Positions 35,299 through 44,053 of a DNA stretch of 47,500 nt are shown here, piece by piece. Origin of the DNA: Calditrichota bacterium (lineage in GTDB: Bacteria; Electryoneota; B3-LCP); contig JAGVQJ010000020.1 of NCBI GenBank assembly GCA_020051775.1, positions 1 to 47,500 of the forward strand, written 5' to 3'. Position 1 is the stretch's first letter, and every line of letters starts with the position of its first letter. Below the pieces are notes generated by a model. That model saw only the letters and a program-made list of their open reading frames with translations. It did no database searches and had not been told where the DNA came from. The translations under genes and the position numbers were made by a program.

Positions 35299-37605
35299 AT
35301 GAAGAAACCAGCGGCCAAAAAGCGCGGCGGTGCCGGACGCGGGAAAGATCACGGGCGGATGCGGGAAATTCTCGGGTTATTTCTCCTGGCGCTCGCGCTT
35401 CTGGTTACCCTCTCGTTCGCCTCCTACCCGGAACCCAATCTGCTGCGGGGATTCGGTGACAAATTAGCCGAACTCACTGTGCCGATGACTCTGGGACGTG
35501 GACCTTCCCTGGTTATCCCCTTGCTGTTATTCATTTGGTCAGCTACTGTTCTTTTGCGCTGGAAGAAGTCACGCTCTTTCTTTCTCAGCCTGAGCCTCGC
35601 TTTCCTGGCCTTTTGGCTCGCATTCCTGATTTACCTTTTTGACGCGCCCTATCCCAACGCGGATCATTCGGGATTGATCGGTCTGGCTTTCGGCGACTGG
35701 ATCTACAATTTCATGGGGCCTACCGGCGCCTGGATCGTTTGGTTGCTGGTGGTGGTTTCGGGTCTGGTCTGGATGCTAAGCTTCCGGCCTTCAGTCCTGC
35801 TTGCAGCCGCCCTGAAGGGCGGTGAAAGCACATTCCTATGGTTGAAGAATCACCCTTTGCCCAAACTGAATTTGAGAGGGCTGCTGCCACAACCCAAACC
35901 TAAACTTGCTGCCGCCGGATCGTCCGCTGACGTCGCCGATGACGTAAACCTGGATGATTTGAATGTGGGGGAAGAGTCGGCTGAAGAGGGGGAACCGGAA
36001 GATCAACCGCCCTGGCGCCCCGAAGAACCCGCCTTAGAAATTGTCACTCGCAACCAGACGCTGCCCTTAAAATTCCGCGAACCGGACGAACCGAAGCGCT
36101 CCGGAGAATACGTTCTACCGCCTCTTTCCATTCTGTCTGATCCGCCGCCGGAGTCGCCCGATGAGCCCGAAGAGCTCCGTGCCAAGGCGAAGCGGCTGCA
36201 ATCGGCGTTGGCGGATTTCGGCGTGGGTGCACGGGTGGTCAAGGTCAATCCCGGTCCTGTCATCACCCGGTTCGATCTGGAACCGGATCCCGGCGTCAAG
36301 GTCAACCGTATCAGCGCCCTGGCCGACGATTTGGCCCTGGTACTACGGGCGCGGGCTATCCGCATTCAAGCTCCCATTCCAGGGCAGGGCGCCGTCGGCG
36401 TGGAAATCCCCAATCGCCAGCCTTCCACCGTCGTGCTGAAATCGGTAGTTAGTCATCCCTCCTTTCAGAACCACAAATCGCCTCTGGCCATCGCCCTGGG
36501 GCAGACCGCCGCCGGCGATCCTTATGTCAGCGATCTGGGCCGTATGCCTCACCTGCTGGTGGCCGGCACAACTGGATCGGGTAAATCCGTCTGCTTGAAC
36601 GCCATCATCGCCAGTCTTCTCCTGCGCAACCCGCCGGAAAAGCTCCAGTTTGTCATCATTGATCCCAAAAAGCTGGAGATGTCGGGCTACGCGCGCCTGG
36701 CGCGCCATCATTTGATGGTGTCGCCTGAATTGGACGAGGAAGTTATCACAACGCCTGCCAACGCCGTGCTGGCTCTGGGGGGAGTCGAGATTGAGATGGC
36801 GCGCCGCTACGATCTGCTGGCTGGAGCCGGCGTGCGCAATATAGAGGAATTCAATAACTTGATAGCTAAAGGCGACGCCACGACTCCCGGCGGCAAGCCG
36901 CTTCATGCTTTAAGTTATTTGATCGTAGTTATTGACGAGCTGGCTGACCTGATGATGATTTCCGCCAAGGAGATCGAAGAACCCATCGCCCGACTGGCGC
37001 AGATGGCCCGTGCCGTGGGTATCCATTTGATCGTGGCCACCCAGCGGCCTTCGGTAGATGTCATCACAGGCGTCATCAAAGCCAATTTCCCCGCGCGCCT
37101 GGCGTTTCAGGTGGCGTCAAAAGTGGATTCGCGCACGATTTTGGATGCGAATGGCGCCGATACGCTTCTGGGCAACGGCGACGCGTTGTTCATTCCGCCG
37201 GGACGCGGAACTCCTGAACGCATCCATAGTTGCTATGTCAGCATTTCGGAAATAGACGCCATCGTTACGCACATCGAGAACCAGCCCAACGACTTCTACC
37301 GTCACCCGCTAACCATTCCCCACGCAGGCGGCGAAGGCATGGGTCCGGATGGTGAGATGTCAGGCGAACTTGACGAATTTTTCGACGATGCCATCCGTAT
37401 CGTCATCCACCAAGGACAGGCCTCGGTCTCCATCTTGCAGCGCCGCCTGAAAATAGGTTATGCCCGCGCCGGGCGGCTGATAGACCAACTGGAGCGCGCC
37501 GGCATCGTGGGCCCTTTCGATGGTTCCAAAGCCCGCGACGTACTGGTGGACGAGAACTGGTTCAACGCTCATGGCAGCGGGATAACACCCAGGGATTTGG
37601 AATAG
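35299..37605 (+). CDS. ftsK: DNA translocase FtsK/SpoIIIE
   Basis: Hexameric ATP-driven DNA pump at the division septum. Four N-terminal membrane segments are visible (about residues 27-47, 72-92, 97-117, 145-168). A short acidic linker (about 200-265) follows, then the alpha domain (DFGVGARVVKVNPGPVITRFD). The RecA-like motor has Walker A TTGSGKSV with K429, VIIDPKKLEMSGY, the Walker B VVIDELADLMM and ATQRPSVDVITG. The C-terminal winged-helix gamma domain (SVSILQRRLKIGYARAGRLIDQLE) reads KOPS-like polar sites. The 768-residue length fits SpoIIIE-sized members. A 102-nt gap separates it from comB. Confidence 0.96.
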   Translation: MKKPAAKKRGGAGRGKDHGRMREILGLFLLALALLVTLSFASYPEPNLLRGFGDKLAELTVPMTLGRGPSLVIPLLLFIWSATVLLRWKKSRSFFLSLSLAFLAFWLAFLIYLFDAPYPNADHSGLIGLAFGDWIYNFMGPTGAWIVWLLVVVSGLVWMLSFRPSVLLAAALKGGESTFLWLKNHPLPKLNLRGLLPQPKPKLAAAGSSADVADDVNLDDLNVGEESAEEGEPEDQPPWRPEEPALEIVTRNQTLPLKFREPDEPKRSGEYVLPPLSILSDPPPESPDEPEELRAKAKRLQSALADFGVGARVVKVNPGPVITRFDLEPDPGVKVNRISALADDLALVLRARAIRIQAPIPGQGAVGVEIPNRQPSTVVLKSVVSHPSFQNHKSPLAIALGQTAAGDPYVSDLGRMPHLLVAGTTGSGKSVCLNAIIASLLLRNPPEKLQFVIIDPKKLEMSGYARLARHHLMVSPELDEEVITTPANAVLALGGVEIEMARRYDLLAGAGVRNIEEFNNLIAKGDATTPGGKPLHALSYLIVVIDELADLMMISAKEIEEPIARLAQMARAVGIHLIVATQRPSVDVITGVIKANFPARLAFQVASKVDSRTILDANGADTLLGNGDALFIPPGRGTPERIHSCYVSISEIDAIVTHIENQPNDFYRHPLTIPHAGGEGMGPDGEMSGELDEFFDDAIRIVIHQGQASVSILQRRLKIGYARAGRLIDQLERAGIVGPFDGSKARDVLVDENWFNAHGSGITPRDLE

Positions 37606-37695
37606 TTCGGCTTGATCACCCGAACCCATCAAGGGGTAACAAATAACCAGAAAACAGTCGAACCGTGCGGCGCCTTATTGAGTTCAATATCCATA

Positions 37696-38364
37696 ATGAA
37701 TCCCAAACTCAGATTATTTTATCCTGCAATGCGTAAGTCACTCGGGTGGCTTGTATTACTTGCACCGATCTTGTTACTTGCCTCCCCCGGCGATGACGTC
37801 ATCCGTCGTGTGCAGGAAAAATTTCAATCGGTGAAGACCCTATCGCTCCGATTCGTAATGGACTATCGAGAATCCGACTCGACAGGCACGGTGATTGAAG
37901 GCCGGCTGTTCTTGGGCGAACCGGGGTATTTCCGGATGGAAAGCAGCATGCAAACCATAGCCAGCGACGGCCAAAATCTATGGGCCTTCAGTCCCGACGA
38001 AAATCAGGTGGTTATCTACCCGGCTTCCACTCAAGATATGCCTCTGCTGACACCACAACAACTTTTATTTGATTATCCCGCAAAATACAAAGTCCAAAGC
38101 ATTAAGCAGGACAGATTAGAAGGTATCACTTGCGACCTGTTGGTCATGACTCCCAAAGATCCCTCCGATCCCACGAAAACCCTGAAAATCTGGGTGGATC
38201 GCCGCGAAAGTTTCACGCGCCGATTCCAGTTGGAAGATCTATCCGGCGGTGTTACTACCTTCGATTTCAAGGATTTTCGGTCCGGCCAACCACTTCCCGA
38301 CAGCACATTCACCTTCACCGCCCCGACCGGCGTGGAAGTCATGGATCTGCGGAAAAAACAGTAA
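37696..38364 (+). CDS. lolA: LolA-like outer-membrane lipoprotein carrier
   Basis: Periplasmic chaperone that ferries lipoproteins to the outer membrane. The mature part has the LolA pattern: VIRRVQEKFQSVKTLSLRFV, GRLFLGEPGYFRMESSMQT, SDGQNLWAFSPDENQVVIY, LLFDYPAKYKV and the C-terminal DLSGGVTTFDFKDFRSGQPL. A signal peptide ends near LLLASPGDD. I chose the ATG at 37696; one at 37729 (MRKSLGWLVLLAPILLL) gives a shorter, equally plausible signal peptide. An ORF extension back to 37612 lacks a signal-peptide start. Its presence supports a two-membrane envelope. Confidence 0.88.
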   Translation: MNPKLRLFYPAMRKSLGWLVLLAPILLLASPGDDVIRRVQEKFQSVKTLSLRFVMDYRESDSTGTVIEGRLFLGEPGYFRMESSMQTIASDGQNLWAFSPDENQVVIYPASTQDMPLLTPQQLLFDYPAKYKVQSIKQDRLEGITCDLLVMTPKDPSDPTKTLKIWVDRRESFTRRFQLEDLSGGVTTFDFKDFRSGQPLPDSTFTFTAPTGVEVMDLRKKQ

Positions 38365-38382
38365 CTAACGACTAACGACTAA

Positions 38383-39483
38383 ATGAAGCGTCGCATCGCC
38401 ATCGGAATATTCTTAAGCATCCTGTTTATTTATTTATCTTTTTGGAAGCCGGATTTCGCCGGTCTCTGGCAGGGGAAGGTGGGATTATTTGTCGCTCTGT
38501 TCGGTCGGTCGCGCATTGATGTGGACCAACTGGCGCTGGCCTTGGCGCAAGCGCATTATCTTTACCTCCTGGGCGGTGTTGCGCTGCTGTTACTGAGCCT
38601 GTTCGCTCGCGCCCAACGTTGGCGCATTCTGTTGCAGCCGGTCTGGCCTTCGATCCGTTATTGGCCGGTTTACGCCGCTATGAATACCGGCTATATGATC
38701 AACAACATTCTCCCCCTGCGCATGGGAGAAATCCTGCGAGCTTATTTCCTGAATCGCAGCCAGGGGATCAGCAAATCCTCAGCTCTGGCGACCATCGTAG
38801 TCGAACGGCTCATTGACCTGCTGGCAGCGCTCGTACTTCTGGGTGTGACTCTGTTCTTTTTCCCTTTTCCGGATTGGATCCGTGACGGATTGTTCTACAT
38901 GGGCGGCGCGGTTGTGCTGCTCATCATATTTCTCGTCGGTTTGCTGGTCAACACCGCTGGAACGCTGAGAATCGTTGCCCGAGTTTTGAAACCTCTTCCG
39001 GCGAAATGGTCGGACGAAATCCTGAAGACCATCGGTTCCTTTTCCAGCGGTCTGGAGATCCTGCGGCAATCTCATCACTTCCTGACCATATTGGGATACA
39101 CGGCCTTACTGCAGACCAGTTATATCTTGAGTGTTTATCTGACCCTGTTGGGATTTGATCTGGTTTCCCCAACCTATCCGGCTATACTTGCCAATCCGCT
39201 GCTGACCTCGGTGGTGTTGCTGGTGATCATCACCATCGGCATCGGCCTGCCATCCGCTCCCGGCGCCGTTGGGACGTTTCACGGTATCGTAGCTTTTGGC
39301 GTGTCGCTGTTTGGAGTACCGGGTGCCACGGCCATGAGTTTGGCCATTGTGCTCCACTTGGCTAATTACGTTCCCCTGACTCTCTTGGGTCTGGTCTGTT
39401 TCTGGAGTCAGAATTTCTCGTTCTCCGAAATCAAAAAACAACTTCCTCAAGAAGAAAGCGAAAGTTCAACGCAAAGTACTTGA
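38383..39483 (+). CDS. Flippase-like integral membrane protein (UPF0104/LPG synthase TM domain)
   Basis: A 366-residue polytopic protein of the family named after the membrane domain of lysylphosphatidylglycerol synthase. Around eight hydrophobic segments are visible, such as IAIGIFLSILFIYLSF, YLLGGVALLLLSLF, LIDLLAALVLLGVTLFFF and VVLLIIFLVGLLV. Conserved loops are NTGYMINNILPLRMGEILRA and the C-terminal GLPSAPGAVGTFHGIVAFG. Members are thought to move lipids or lipid-linked sugars; the substrate is unknown. No Shine-Dalgarno sequence precedes the ATG. Instead a CTAACGA motif is repeated between it and the lolA stop. Confidence 0.88.
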   Translation: MKRRIAIGIFLSILFIYLSFWKPDFAGLWQGKVGLFVALFGRSRIDVDQLALALAQAHYLYLLGGVALLLLSLFARAQRWRILLQPVWPSIRYWPVYAAMNTGYMINNILPLRMGEILRAYFLNRSQGISKSSALATIVVERLIDLLAALVLLGVTLFFFPFPDWIRDGLFYMGGAVVLLIIFLVGLLVNTAGTLRIVARVLKPLPAKWSDEILKTIGSFSSGLEILRQSHHFLTILGYTALLQTSYILSVYLTLLGFDLVSPTYPAILANPLLTSVVLLVIITIGIGLPSAPGAVGTFHGIVAFGVSLFGVPGATAMSLAIVLHLANYVPLTLLGLVCFWSQNFSFSEIKKQLPQEESESSTQST

Positions 39484-39598
39484 AATGGAAGTGTAATCGG
39501 CCGCCGGGAAAACGTAAATGACAATGGCGTTGTATTCCTATTCCGGTGAATGGTCGTTGAGGTTGTCTTCAATCCTTAAACAATAGAACTACCGCTTT

Positions 39599-40330
39599 AT
39601 GGTTGACATCCACACACACATCCTGCATGATCTGGACGACGGTCCCGCGACTCTGGAGGAATCCTTGGACATGGCGCGAGCGGCTCTGGAAGCCGGCACT
39701 CATACCGTCGTGGCCACGCCCCACGTCCTGAATTGCATGAATTTGGCAAACAATTCCATGATCAATCGTAGATTCAAGGAATTCAAGGCCTTGTTGCACA
39801 GCGAACTCCCGGATTTGAAAGTCCTGCTGGGCACCGAAATCTACTTCCAACCGAATCTCTCCCAATATGCCAGTTACGACGCCGCCACACTAAACGGCAC
39901 TCGCCGTTACATGTTGGTGGAATTCCCCATGGGCGACATCCCCAAAGGTTACGAAAAGGAGCTGGCCGCCCTGGCCCGCTTCAGCCTTGTGCCCGTCATT
40001 GCTCACCCCGAAAGAAATGCGTTGATCATTGACAAACCTGCTCTGGCAGGAAAGTTGGTGGAAGCCGGCGCGATTCTGCAAATGAATGCCGGAAGCCTGA
40101 CCGGCCACTTCGGCAGCACCATCAGAAAGGTGGCGCAGATTTTGCTAAAGAAGGGGTGGGTTCACGTTATCGCCTCGGATGCACATGAAGTGGGCAAGCG
40201 CGGACCCGATCTGCGAAAGGCGGTAGCCGAAGCTGCGGAAATCATCGGAGCGGCGGCTGCTGGCCGCCTGGTGGCGGATAATCCTCGCCTCCTTTTGGAG
40301 GGGAAATCCCTGCCGGGTAGACCCGATTAG
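39599..40330 (+). CDS. CpsB/YwqE-type PHP tyrosine-protein phosphatase
   Basis: Metal-dependent phosphatase of the PHP fold that dephosphorylates the BY-kinase controlling capsule or exopolysaccharide export. The 243-residue protein starts MVDIHTHILHDLDDGP, with metal ligands H5 and H7. It continues with TVVATPHVLN, GTEIYFQPNL, LVEFPMGDIP, PVIAHPERNALI and VIASDAHEVGKRGPDL. These are all metal or active-site motifs of the family. It is 21 nt upstream of the kinase gene, the classic phosphatase-kinase pairing. The 115-nt gap before it may hold its promoter, but I cannot place one with confidence. Confidence 0.93.
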   Translation: MVDIHTHILHDLDDGPATLEESLDMARAALEAGTHTVVATPHVLNCMNLANNSMINRRFKEFKALLHSELPDLKVLLGTEIYFQPNLSQYASYDAATLNGTRRYMLVEFPMGDIPKGYEKELAALARFSLVPVIAHPERNALIIDKPALAGKLVEAGAILQMNAGSLTGHFGSTIRKVAQILLKKGWVHVIASDAHEVGKRGPDLRKAVAEAAEIIGAAAAGRLVADNPRLLLEGKSLPGRPD

Positions 40331-40350
40331 TTTTTCCGCAGGGGGAAAAA
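40331..40350 (+). promoter_or_regulatory. Hairpin overlapping the kinase ribosome-binding site
   Basis: TTTTTCC at 40331-40337 can pair with GGAAAAA at 40344-40350. The GGGGG ribosome-binding site (40341-40345) lies partly in the loop and partly in the stem, six bases before the ATG at 40352. The fold might limit translation of the kinase. Confidence 0.35.
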
Positions 40351-40351
40351 G

Positions 40352-42646
40352 ATGTCCGAGCAACAAGAGGGTTCTGTCAAGATTGGCGAGTACCTGCGCA
40401 TCGTTCTACGGGGCCGATGGATTATTCTCTTAAGTTTCCTCGTAGTCCTGGGGACGACCACCTGGTTTACCTACAAAATGGAGCCTGTTTACCAGGCCTC
40501 CACCAGTATCATCATCGAAGACAAAGGGCGGCTGGAACAATCCGTATTCGGATTCTCCGGACTGCTGAATTCCCAGACTATGATCGCCAACCAGGTTGAA
40601 GTGGTGAAAAGCCGCACTCTGGCCGAGCGCGTTATCCGGTCACTGGAGACGTGCCCTTACCGCGACAATCTGAAGCTCATGGAAGATTTCGATGAGAACC
40701 AGCGACCCATCAATTTCAATGCGAAAGTAAAAACACTGCGCGAGTCCATGACGGTCGAACCGGTCAAAGACACCGATGTGATCATCCTGAAACTGCTCGC
40801 CGGCTCTGCCTTCGAGGCTGCCTACCTGACCAATGAGATTGCCCACCAATTCTTCACTCAAAATCTTGAGATGTCCAAAGGCGAAGTGGGCGAGGTGCGC
40901 AAATTCCTGGAATCCCAATTGGATAGTGTGCGTCAGAAACTGTCCGAATCCGAGGAAGCTTTAAAATCCTACAAGCAATCGCACAAGTTGGTAGCCCTGG
41001 ACGAAGAAACCATCAAGCTGGTTGAGCAGACTTCCGTTTTTCGTGCGCATCTGAACGAGTGCGAAACCGAACTTCAAGAAAACACGCTGACGCTGCAGAA
41101 TCTCAAGAATAAGTTGGCCGAAGCCAAATCCACGCTGGTCGAGGACGTCTCCCAAATCTCCTCGCCCATGATCGTGGAAATGCAGAACAACATCGCCCAA
41201 AAACAAGCCTTGATCGCCAATCTGATCGCCAAGCAATCGCCTGGTTATGAGGTGGTAATAAACGACGTCGAACGCGAAATTGACGAGGCGAAGAAATCAC
41301 TGATAGAAGAGGCGCATAAAATCGCCAATTCCGGGGTCAGTTCGATAGATCCCATAAAAACCTCGCAGGATCTGTTCGATCAAATCCTGCGCGCCGATAT
41401 CAATATTAAATCGCTGACCGCTCGCGCGGATGCTCTGCGCTCGGTGGTGGGATCCTATGAGACGCAGTTGGAAGCCCTGCCGGAGAAGAACCTGGAACTG
41501 GTGCGCTTGATGCGCGATGCCGAATTGAACCAGAAAATCTTCCTGATGCGCAGCGAAAAGTACGAGGAATCGCGCATTGCCGAAGCGGGTAAAACGGCCA
41601 ACGTGCGCATCATTGATCCGGCGGTGCCGCCGCAAAAACCGATCCGCCCCAATCGCCAGTTGAACGTAATCCTGGCCATCTTTTTCGGTTTGGGTTTGGG
41701 TGTCGCCATCTCCTTCATCATCGAACTATTGGATGGTTCCGTGCGCACGGTCGAAGATCTGGAAAAGCTCAAAGTAAGCGTCTTGGGCGCCATTCCCACC
41801 ATTGATCCCGAAGAGATTGCGCGGCGCATGAAACGTCATGGCCACAAGCTCACCTCCGAAGATCGCGCCCGTTTAACCTCCAAGCTGATCACAAATTTCT
41901 CTCCCAAGTCACCGGTATCTGAAGCTTACCGGTCGTTGCGCACCAACATCCTCTTTGCGAACCTCGACAAACCGGCAAAAACCTTCGTGGTTTCGAGTTC
42001 GGCGACCAAAGAGGGTAAATCTACCACGGTAGCCAACTTGGCCATCACCATGGCGCAAATGGGCAGTCGCGTCCTGATCATTGACGCCGACCTGCGCCGG
42101 CCCACCATGCACAGCCTGTTCAAAATCGAGCGTCAGGTCGGTTTGACGAACGCGCTTTTGGGAGCCTATACCCTTGACGAAGTCATCAAACCCACCGGCA
42201 TTGAGAATCTGGACATCATCACCGCCGGCGATATTCCTCCCAATCCTTCCGAGCTGTTGTCCTCAAACGCTATGCGCAAAGCACTAACGCTGCTGCAGCA
42301 ACGTTATGACCTGATTCTGATGGATTCCCCGCCGGTCATCGCGGTAACCGATGCCGCGGTGCTCTCCACGCGCGTGGACGCGGTGTTGCTGGTGGTTTCC
42401 TCAGGCTATGTCACGCGCAAGGAAGTGGATCGGGCCATCCAACTTCTGGGCAACGTGCGCGCCAATCTCATCGGCGTCCTGCTGAACGGTCTGGATATCA
42501 AGCGAATTTACGGATCGTATTATTACTACTACCATTACTACCAATACTACTACTACTACGGTAACAAGAAGAAACCGCACCACCGCAGCCGGGACGAGGC
42601 AATACCCGCAGAAATTGGGGAACCACCTGCACAACAGGTGGGTTAG
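40352..42646 (+). CDS. Polysaccharide co-polymerase with tyrosine autokinase (BY-kinase, Wzc-like)
   Basis: A 764-residue inner-membrane protein regulating polysaccharide chain length and export. The N-terminal Wzz domain begins KIGEYLRIVLRGRWIILLSF (membrane segment about residues 24-42). A long periplasmic coiled-coil region (about 185-410) follows, then a second membrane segment near 440-465 (ILAIFFGLGLGVAISFIIEL). The cytoplasmic kinase has Walker A SSATKEGKSTTVA (about 547-559), Walker A' LIIDADLRRP (about 573) and Walker B LILMDSPPV (about 653). The C-terminus carries an unusually long Tyr cluster, with 13 Tyr in 18 residues, encoded at 42509-42562. Transphosphorylated tyrosines there would be substrates of the upstream phosphatase. 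Confidence 0.94.
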   Translation: MSEQQEGSVKIGEYLRIVLRGRWIILLSFLVVLGTTTWFTYKMEPVYQASTSIIIEDKGRLEQSVFGFSGLLNSQTMIANQVEVVKSRTLAERVIRSLETCPYRDNLKLMEDFDENQRPINFNAKVKTLRESMTVEPVKDTDVIILKLLAGSAFEAAYLTNEIAHQFFTQNLEMSKGEVGEVRKFLESQLDSVRQKLSESEEALKSYKQSHKLVALDEETIKLVEQTSVFRAHLNECETELQENTLTLQNLKNKLAEAKSTLVEDVSQISSPMIVEMQNNIAQKQALIANLIAKQSPGYEVVINDVEREIDEAKKSLIEEAHKIANSGVSSIDPIKTSQDLFDQILRADINIKSLTARADALRSVVGSYETQLEALPEKNLELVRLMRDAELNQKIFLMRSEKYEESRIAEAGKTANVRIIDPAVPPQKPIRPNRQLNVILAIFFGLGLGVAISFIIELLDGSVRTVEDLEKLKVSVLGAIPTIDPEEIARRMKRHGHKLTSEDRARLTSKLITNFSPKSPVSEAYRSLRTNILFANLDKPAKTFVVSSSATKEGKSTTVANLAITMAQMGSRVLIIDADLRRPTMHSLFKIERQVGLTNALLGAYTLDEVIKPTGIENLDIITAGDIPPNPSELLSSNAMRKALTLLQQRYDLILMDSPPVIAVTDAAVLSTRVDAVLLVVSSGYVTRKEVDRAIQLLGNVRANLIGVLLNGLDIKRIYGSYYYYYHYYQYYYYYGNKKKPHHRSRDEAIPAEIGEPPAQQVG

Positions 42647-42651
42647 ACATG

Positions 42652-42686
42652 AGGGCAGGCTATCATAGCCTGCCCTGATTTGTTTT
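42652..42686 (+). terminator. Terminator after the BY-kinase gene
   Basis: A perfect 11-bp stem (AGGGCAGGCTA and TAGCCTGCCCT) with a 3-nt loop is followed by GATTTGTTTT. It sits six nt after the kinase stop codon. A smaller hairpin (CCACCTG/CAGGTGG) lies just before it, at the end of the gene. Confidence 0.85.
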
Positions 42687-42705
42687 AATGGCTCGTAACT
42701 AAAGA

Positions 42706-43548
42706 ATGCTCCTCAAAGCTCGCGCTAAAATCAATATCGGCCTGCGAATTCTCGGTCCCCGTCCGGACGGCTATCACGAAATCATCAGCGTCTTGCAGGA
42801 AATTGACCTGACCGACGACCTCCAGTTGGAATTGGCTCCGGATAGATCGCTCACCATGACCTGCGACCGGCCTGATTTACCGGCTGATGAAAGCAATCTC
42901 TGTCTTAAAGCCGCGCGACTTCTACAGGAGACCACCGGCTGTCAGCGGGGCGCCAATATTACCTTGACCAAACGCATTCCGATGGGGGCGGGATTGGGAG
43001 GCGGTTCCTCCGATGCCGCCGCAACATTGAAAGGGCTGAATCGGCTTTGGGATCTGGGTTTGGATCAAGAGGTCATGCTGAGCTTGGCGGCCCGTTTGGG
43101 TTCGGACGTGCCTTTCTTTATTCAGGGAGGATGTTGCCTCGCCTTGGGGCGCGGTGAAATTCTGCGTAAAATGCGCGCCTTGGTTCACGGTCCGATGATT
43201 CTGGTTGTCCCAAATGTGCATGTATCCACAACGTGGGCTTATAAAACAATCAAAAATTATCCCTTGACATCAAGGGAGGATTATACTATATTTCAAAGAT
43301 CTTCTAAGAATGAACTCCCGCTGGAACAGTTCCGCGCGATCTTCATAAACGATTTTGAGCCCCCGATTTTCGATCACTATCCCGGGCTGTGCCAGTTGAA
43401 AAATACGCTTTTGACATCCGGCGCTTGGTACGCTTCGTTATCCGGCAGCGGCTCGGCTCTCTATGCTCTATTTGAAGAGGAGGCGACGGCGCGTCAATCC
43501 TTGCCTCAGGTCGCAAGTTATGGTCTGACTCAATTGATATACTTATAA
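42706..43548 (+). CDS. ispE: 4-diphosphocytidyl-2-C-methyl-D-erythritol kinase
   Basis: GHMP kinase of the non-mevalonate (MEP) isoprenoid pathway. N-terminal AKINIGLRILGPRPDGYHEI, the ATP-binding MGAGLGGGSSDAAATLKGLN (about residues 93-112), GSDVPFFIQGGCCLALGRGE and C-terminal YASLSGSGSALYALFEE match the family. The 280-residue length is normal. No strong ribosome-binding site precedes the ATG. It opens the translation/nucleotide block that ends the window. A promoter-like sequence lies within it at 43264-43292. Confidence 0.95.
   Translation: MLLKARAKINIGLRILGPRPDGYHEIISVLQEIDLTDDLQLELAPDRSLTMTCDRPDLPADESNLCLKAARLLQETTGCQRGANITLTKRIPMGAGLGGGSSDAAATLKGLNRLWDLGLDQEVMLSLAARLGSDVPFFIQGGCCLALGRGEILRKMRALVHGPMILVVPNVHVSTTWAYKTIKNYPLTSREDYTIFQRSSKNELPLEQFRAIFINDFEPPIFDHYPGLCQLKNTLLTSGAWYASLSGSGSALYALFEEEATARQSLPQVASYGLTQLIYL
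43264..43292 (+). promoter_or_regulatory. Promoter-like sequence inside ispE
   Basis: TTGACA at 43264-43269 and TATATT at 43287-43292 with a 17-bp spacer lie in an AT-rich patch of an otherwise GC-rich gene. It would drive spoVG, tRNA-Gln, prs and the genes beyond, about 330 bp downstream. Confidence 0.5.
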
Positions 43549-43619
43549 CATTAACGAAAGTGCCATTACTTCCGGCTGCTTCTGCCTAAGGCGGAATGCG
43601 TCCCCCTCTGGAGGTCTGG

Positions 43620-43907
43620 ATGGAAATCACCGAAATCAACATCAATTTGCGTAACGAAGAAAAGCTCAAGGCATTCGTGAACATCACCTTTGACGATGTG
43701 TTCGTGGTGCGCGGCCTGAAGGTTATTCAGGGCAACAAGGGTTTGTTCGTGTGCATGCCCAGCCGCAAACTGACCGATGGCGCCTACAAGGACATCGCCC
43801 ATCCCATTGACAATCAGTTCCGGCAAAAGATCGAAGGAATGATCCTGGACAAGTATCACCGAGTTCTGGACAATCCGGAACTGCAAGGTAGCCCCGATCC
43901 CTTCTGA
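43620..43907 (+). CDS. spoVG: SpoVG family regulator
   Basis: A 95-residue nucleic-acid-binding protein of the SpoVG family, known as a site-specific DNA/RNA-binding regulator in Firmicutes and Borrelia. The start ATG at 43620 (MEITEININLRNEEKLKAF) is preceded by GGAGG. An upstream in-frame start at 43596 would place that site inside the gene. Conserved parts are VNITFDDVFVVRGLKVIQG and GLFVCMPSRKLTDGAYKDIAHP. It lies between ispE and tRNA-Gln/prs, as in Bacillus (ispE, purR, yabJ, spoVG, glmU, prs). There is no sporulation gene nearby, so a general regulatory role is more likely. Confidence 0.93.
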   Translation: MEITEININLRNEEKLKAFVNITFDDVFVVRGLKVIQGNKGLFVCMPSRKLTDGAYKDIAHPIDNQFRQKIEGMILDKYHRVLDNPELQGSPDPF

Positions 43908-43912
43908 AGTAA

Positions 43913-43984
43913 TGGGGCGTCGCCAAGTGGCAAGGCACGGGGTTTTGGTCCCCGCATTCGGAGGTTCGAATCCTTCCGCCCCAG
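43913..43984 (+). tRNA. tRNA-Gln (anticodon TTG)
   Basis: Acceptor TGGGGCG pairs with CGCCCCA, with discriminator G73, typical of tRNA-Gln. The anticodon stem CGGGG/CCCCG encloses loop TTTTGGT (anticodon TTG). T arm GGAGG-TTCGAAT-CCTTC follows, with a G-T pair. The CCA end is not encoded. It begins 5 nt after the spoVG stop, so both are probably on one transcript. Confidence 0.95.
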
Positions 43985-44053
43985 CAATCAAAGCAACGGG
44001 CGGAAAGCTTGTCTTAAGGACGGGCTGATGACGACTGGGTAGAACTGTTAGAT

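Noticed and set aside
38362-38385. CTAACGA tandem repeat between lolA and the flippase-like gene
   Set aside because: Fewer than three short units and only about 20 bp; noted in the gene entry but too small to claim as a functional repeat.
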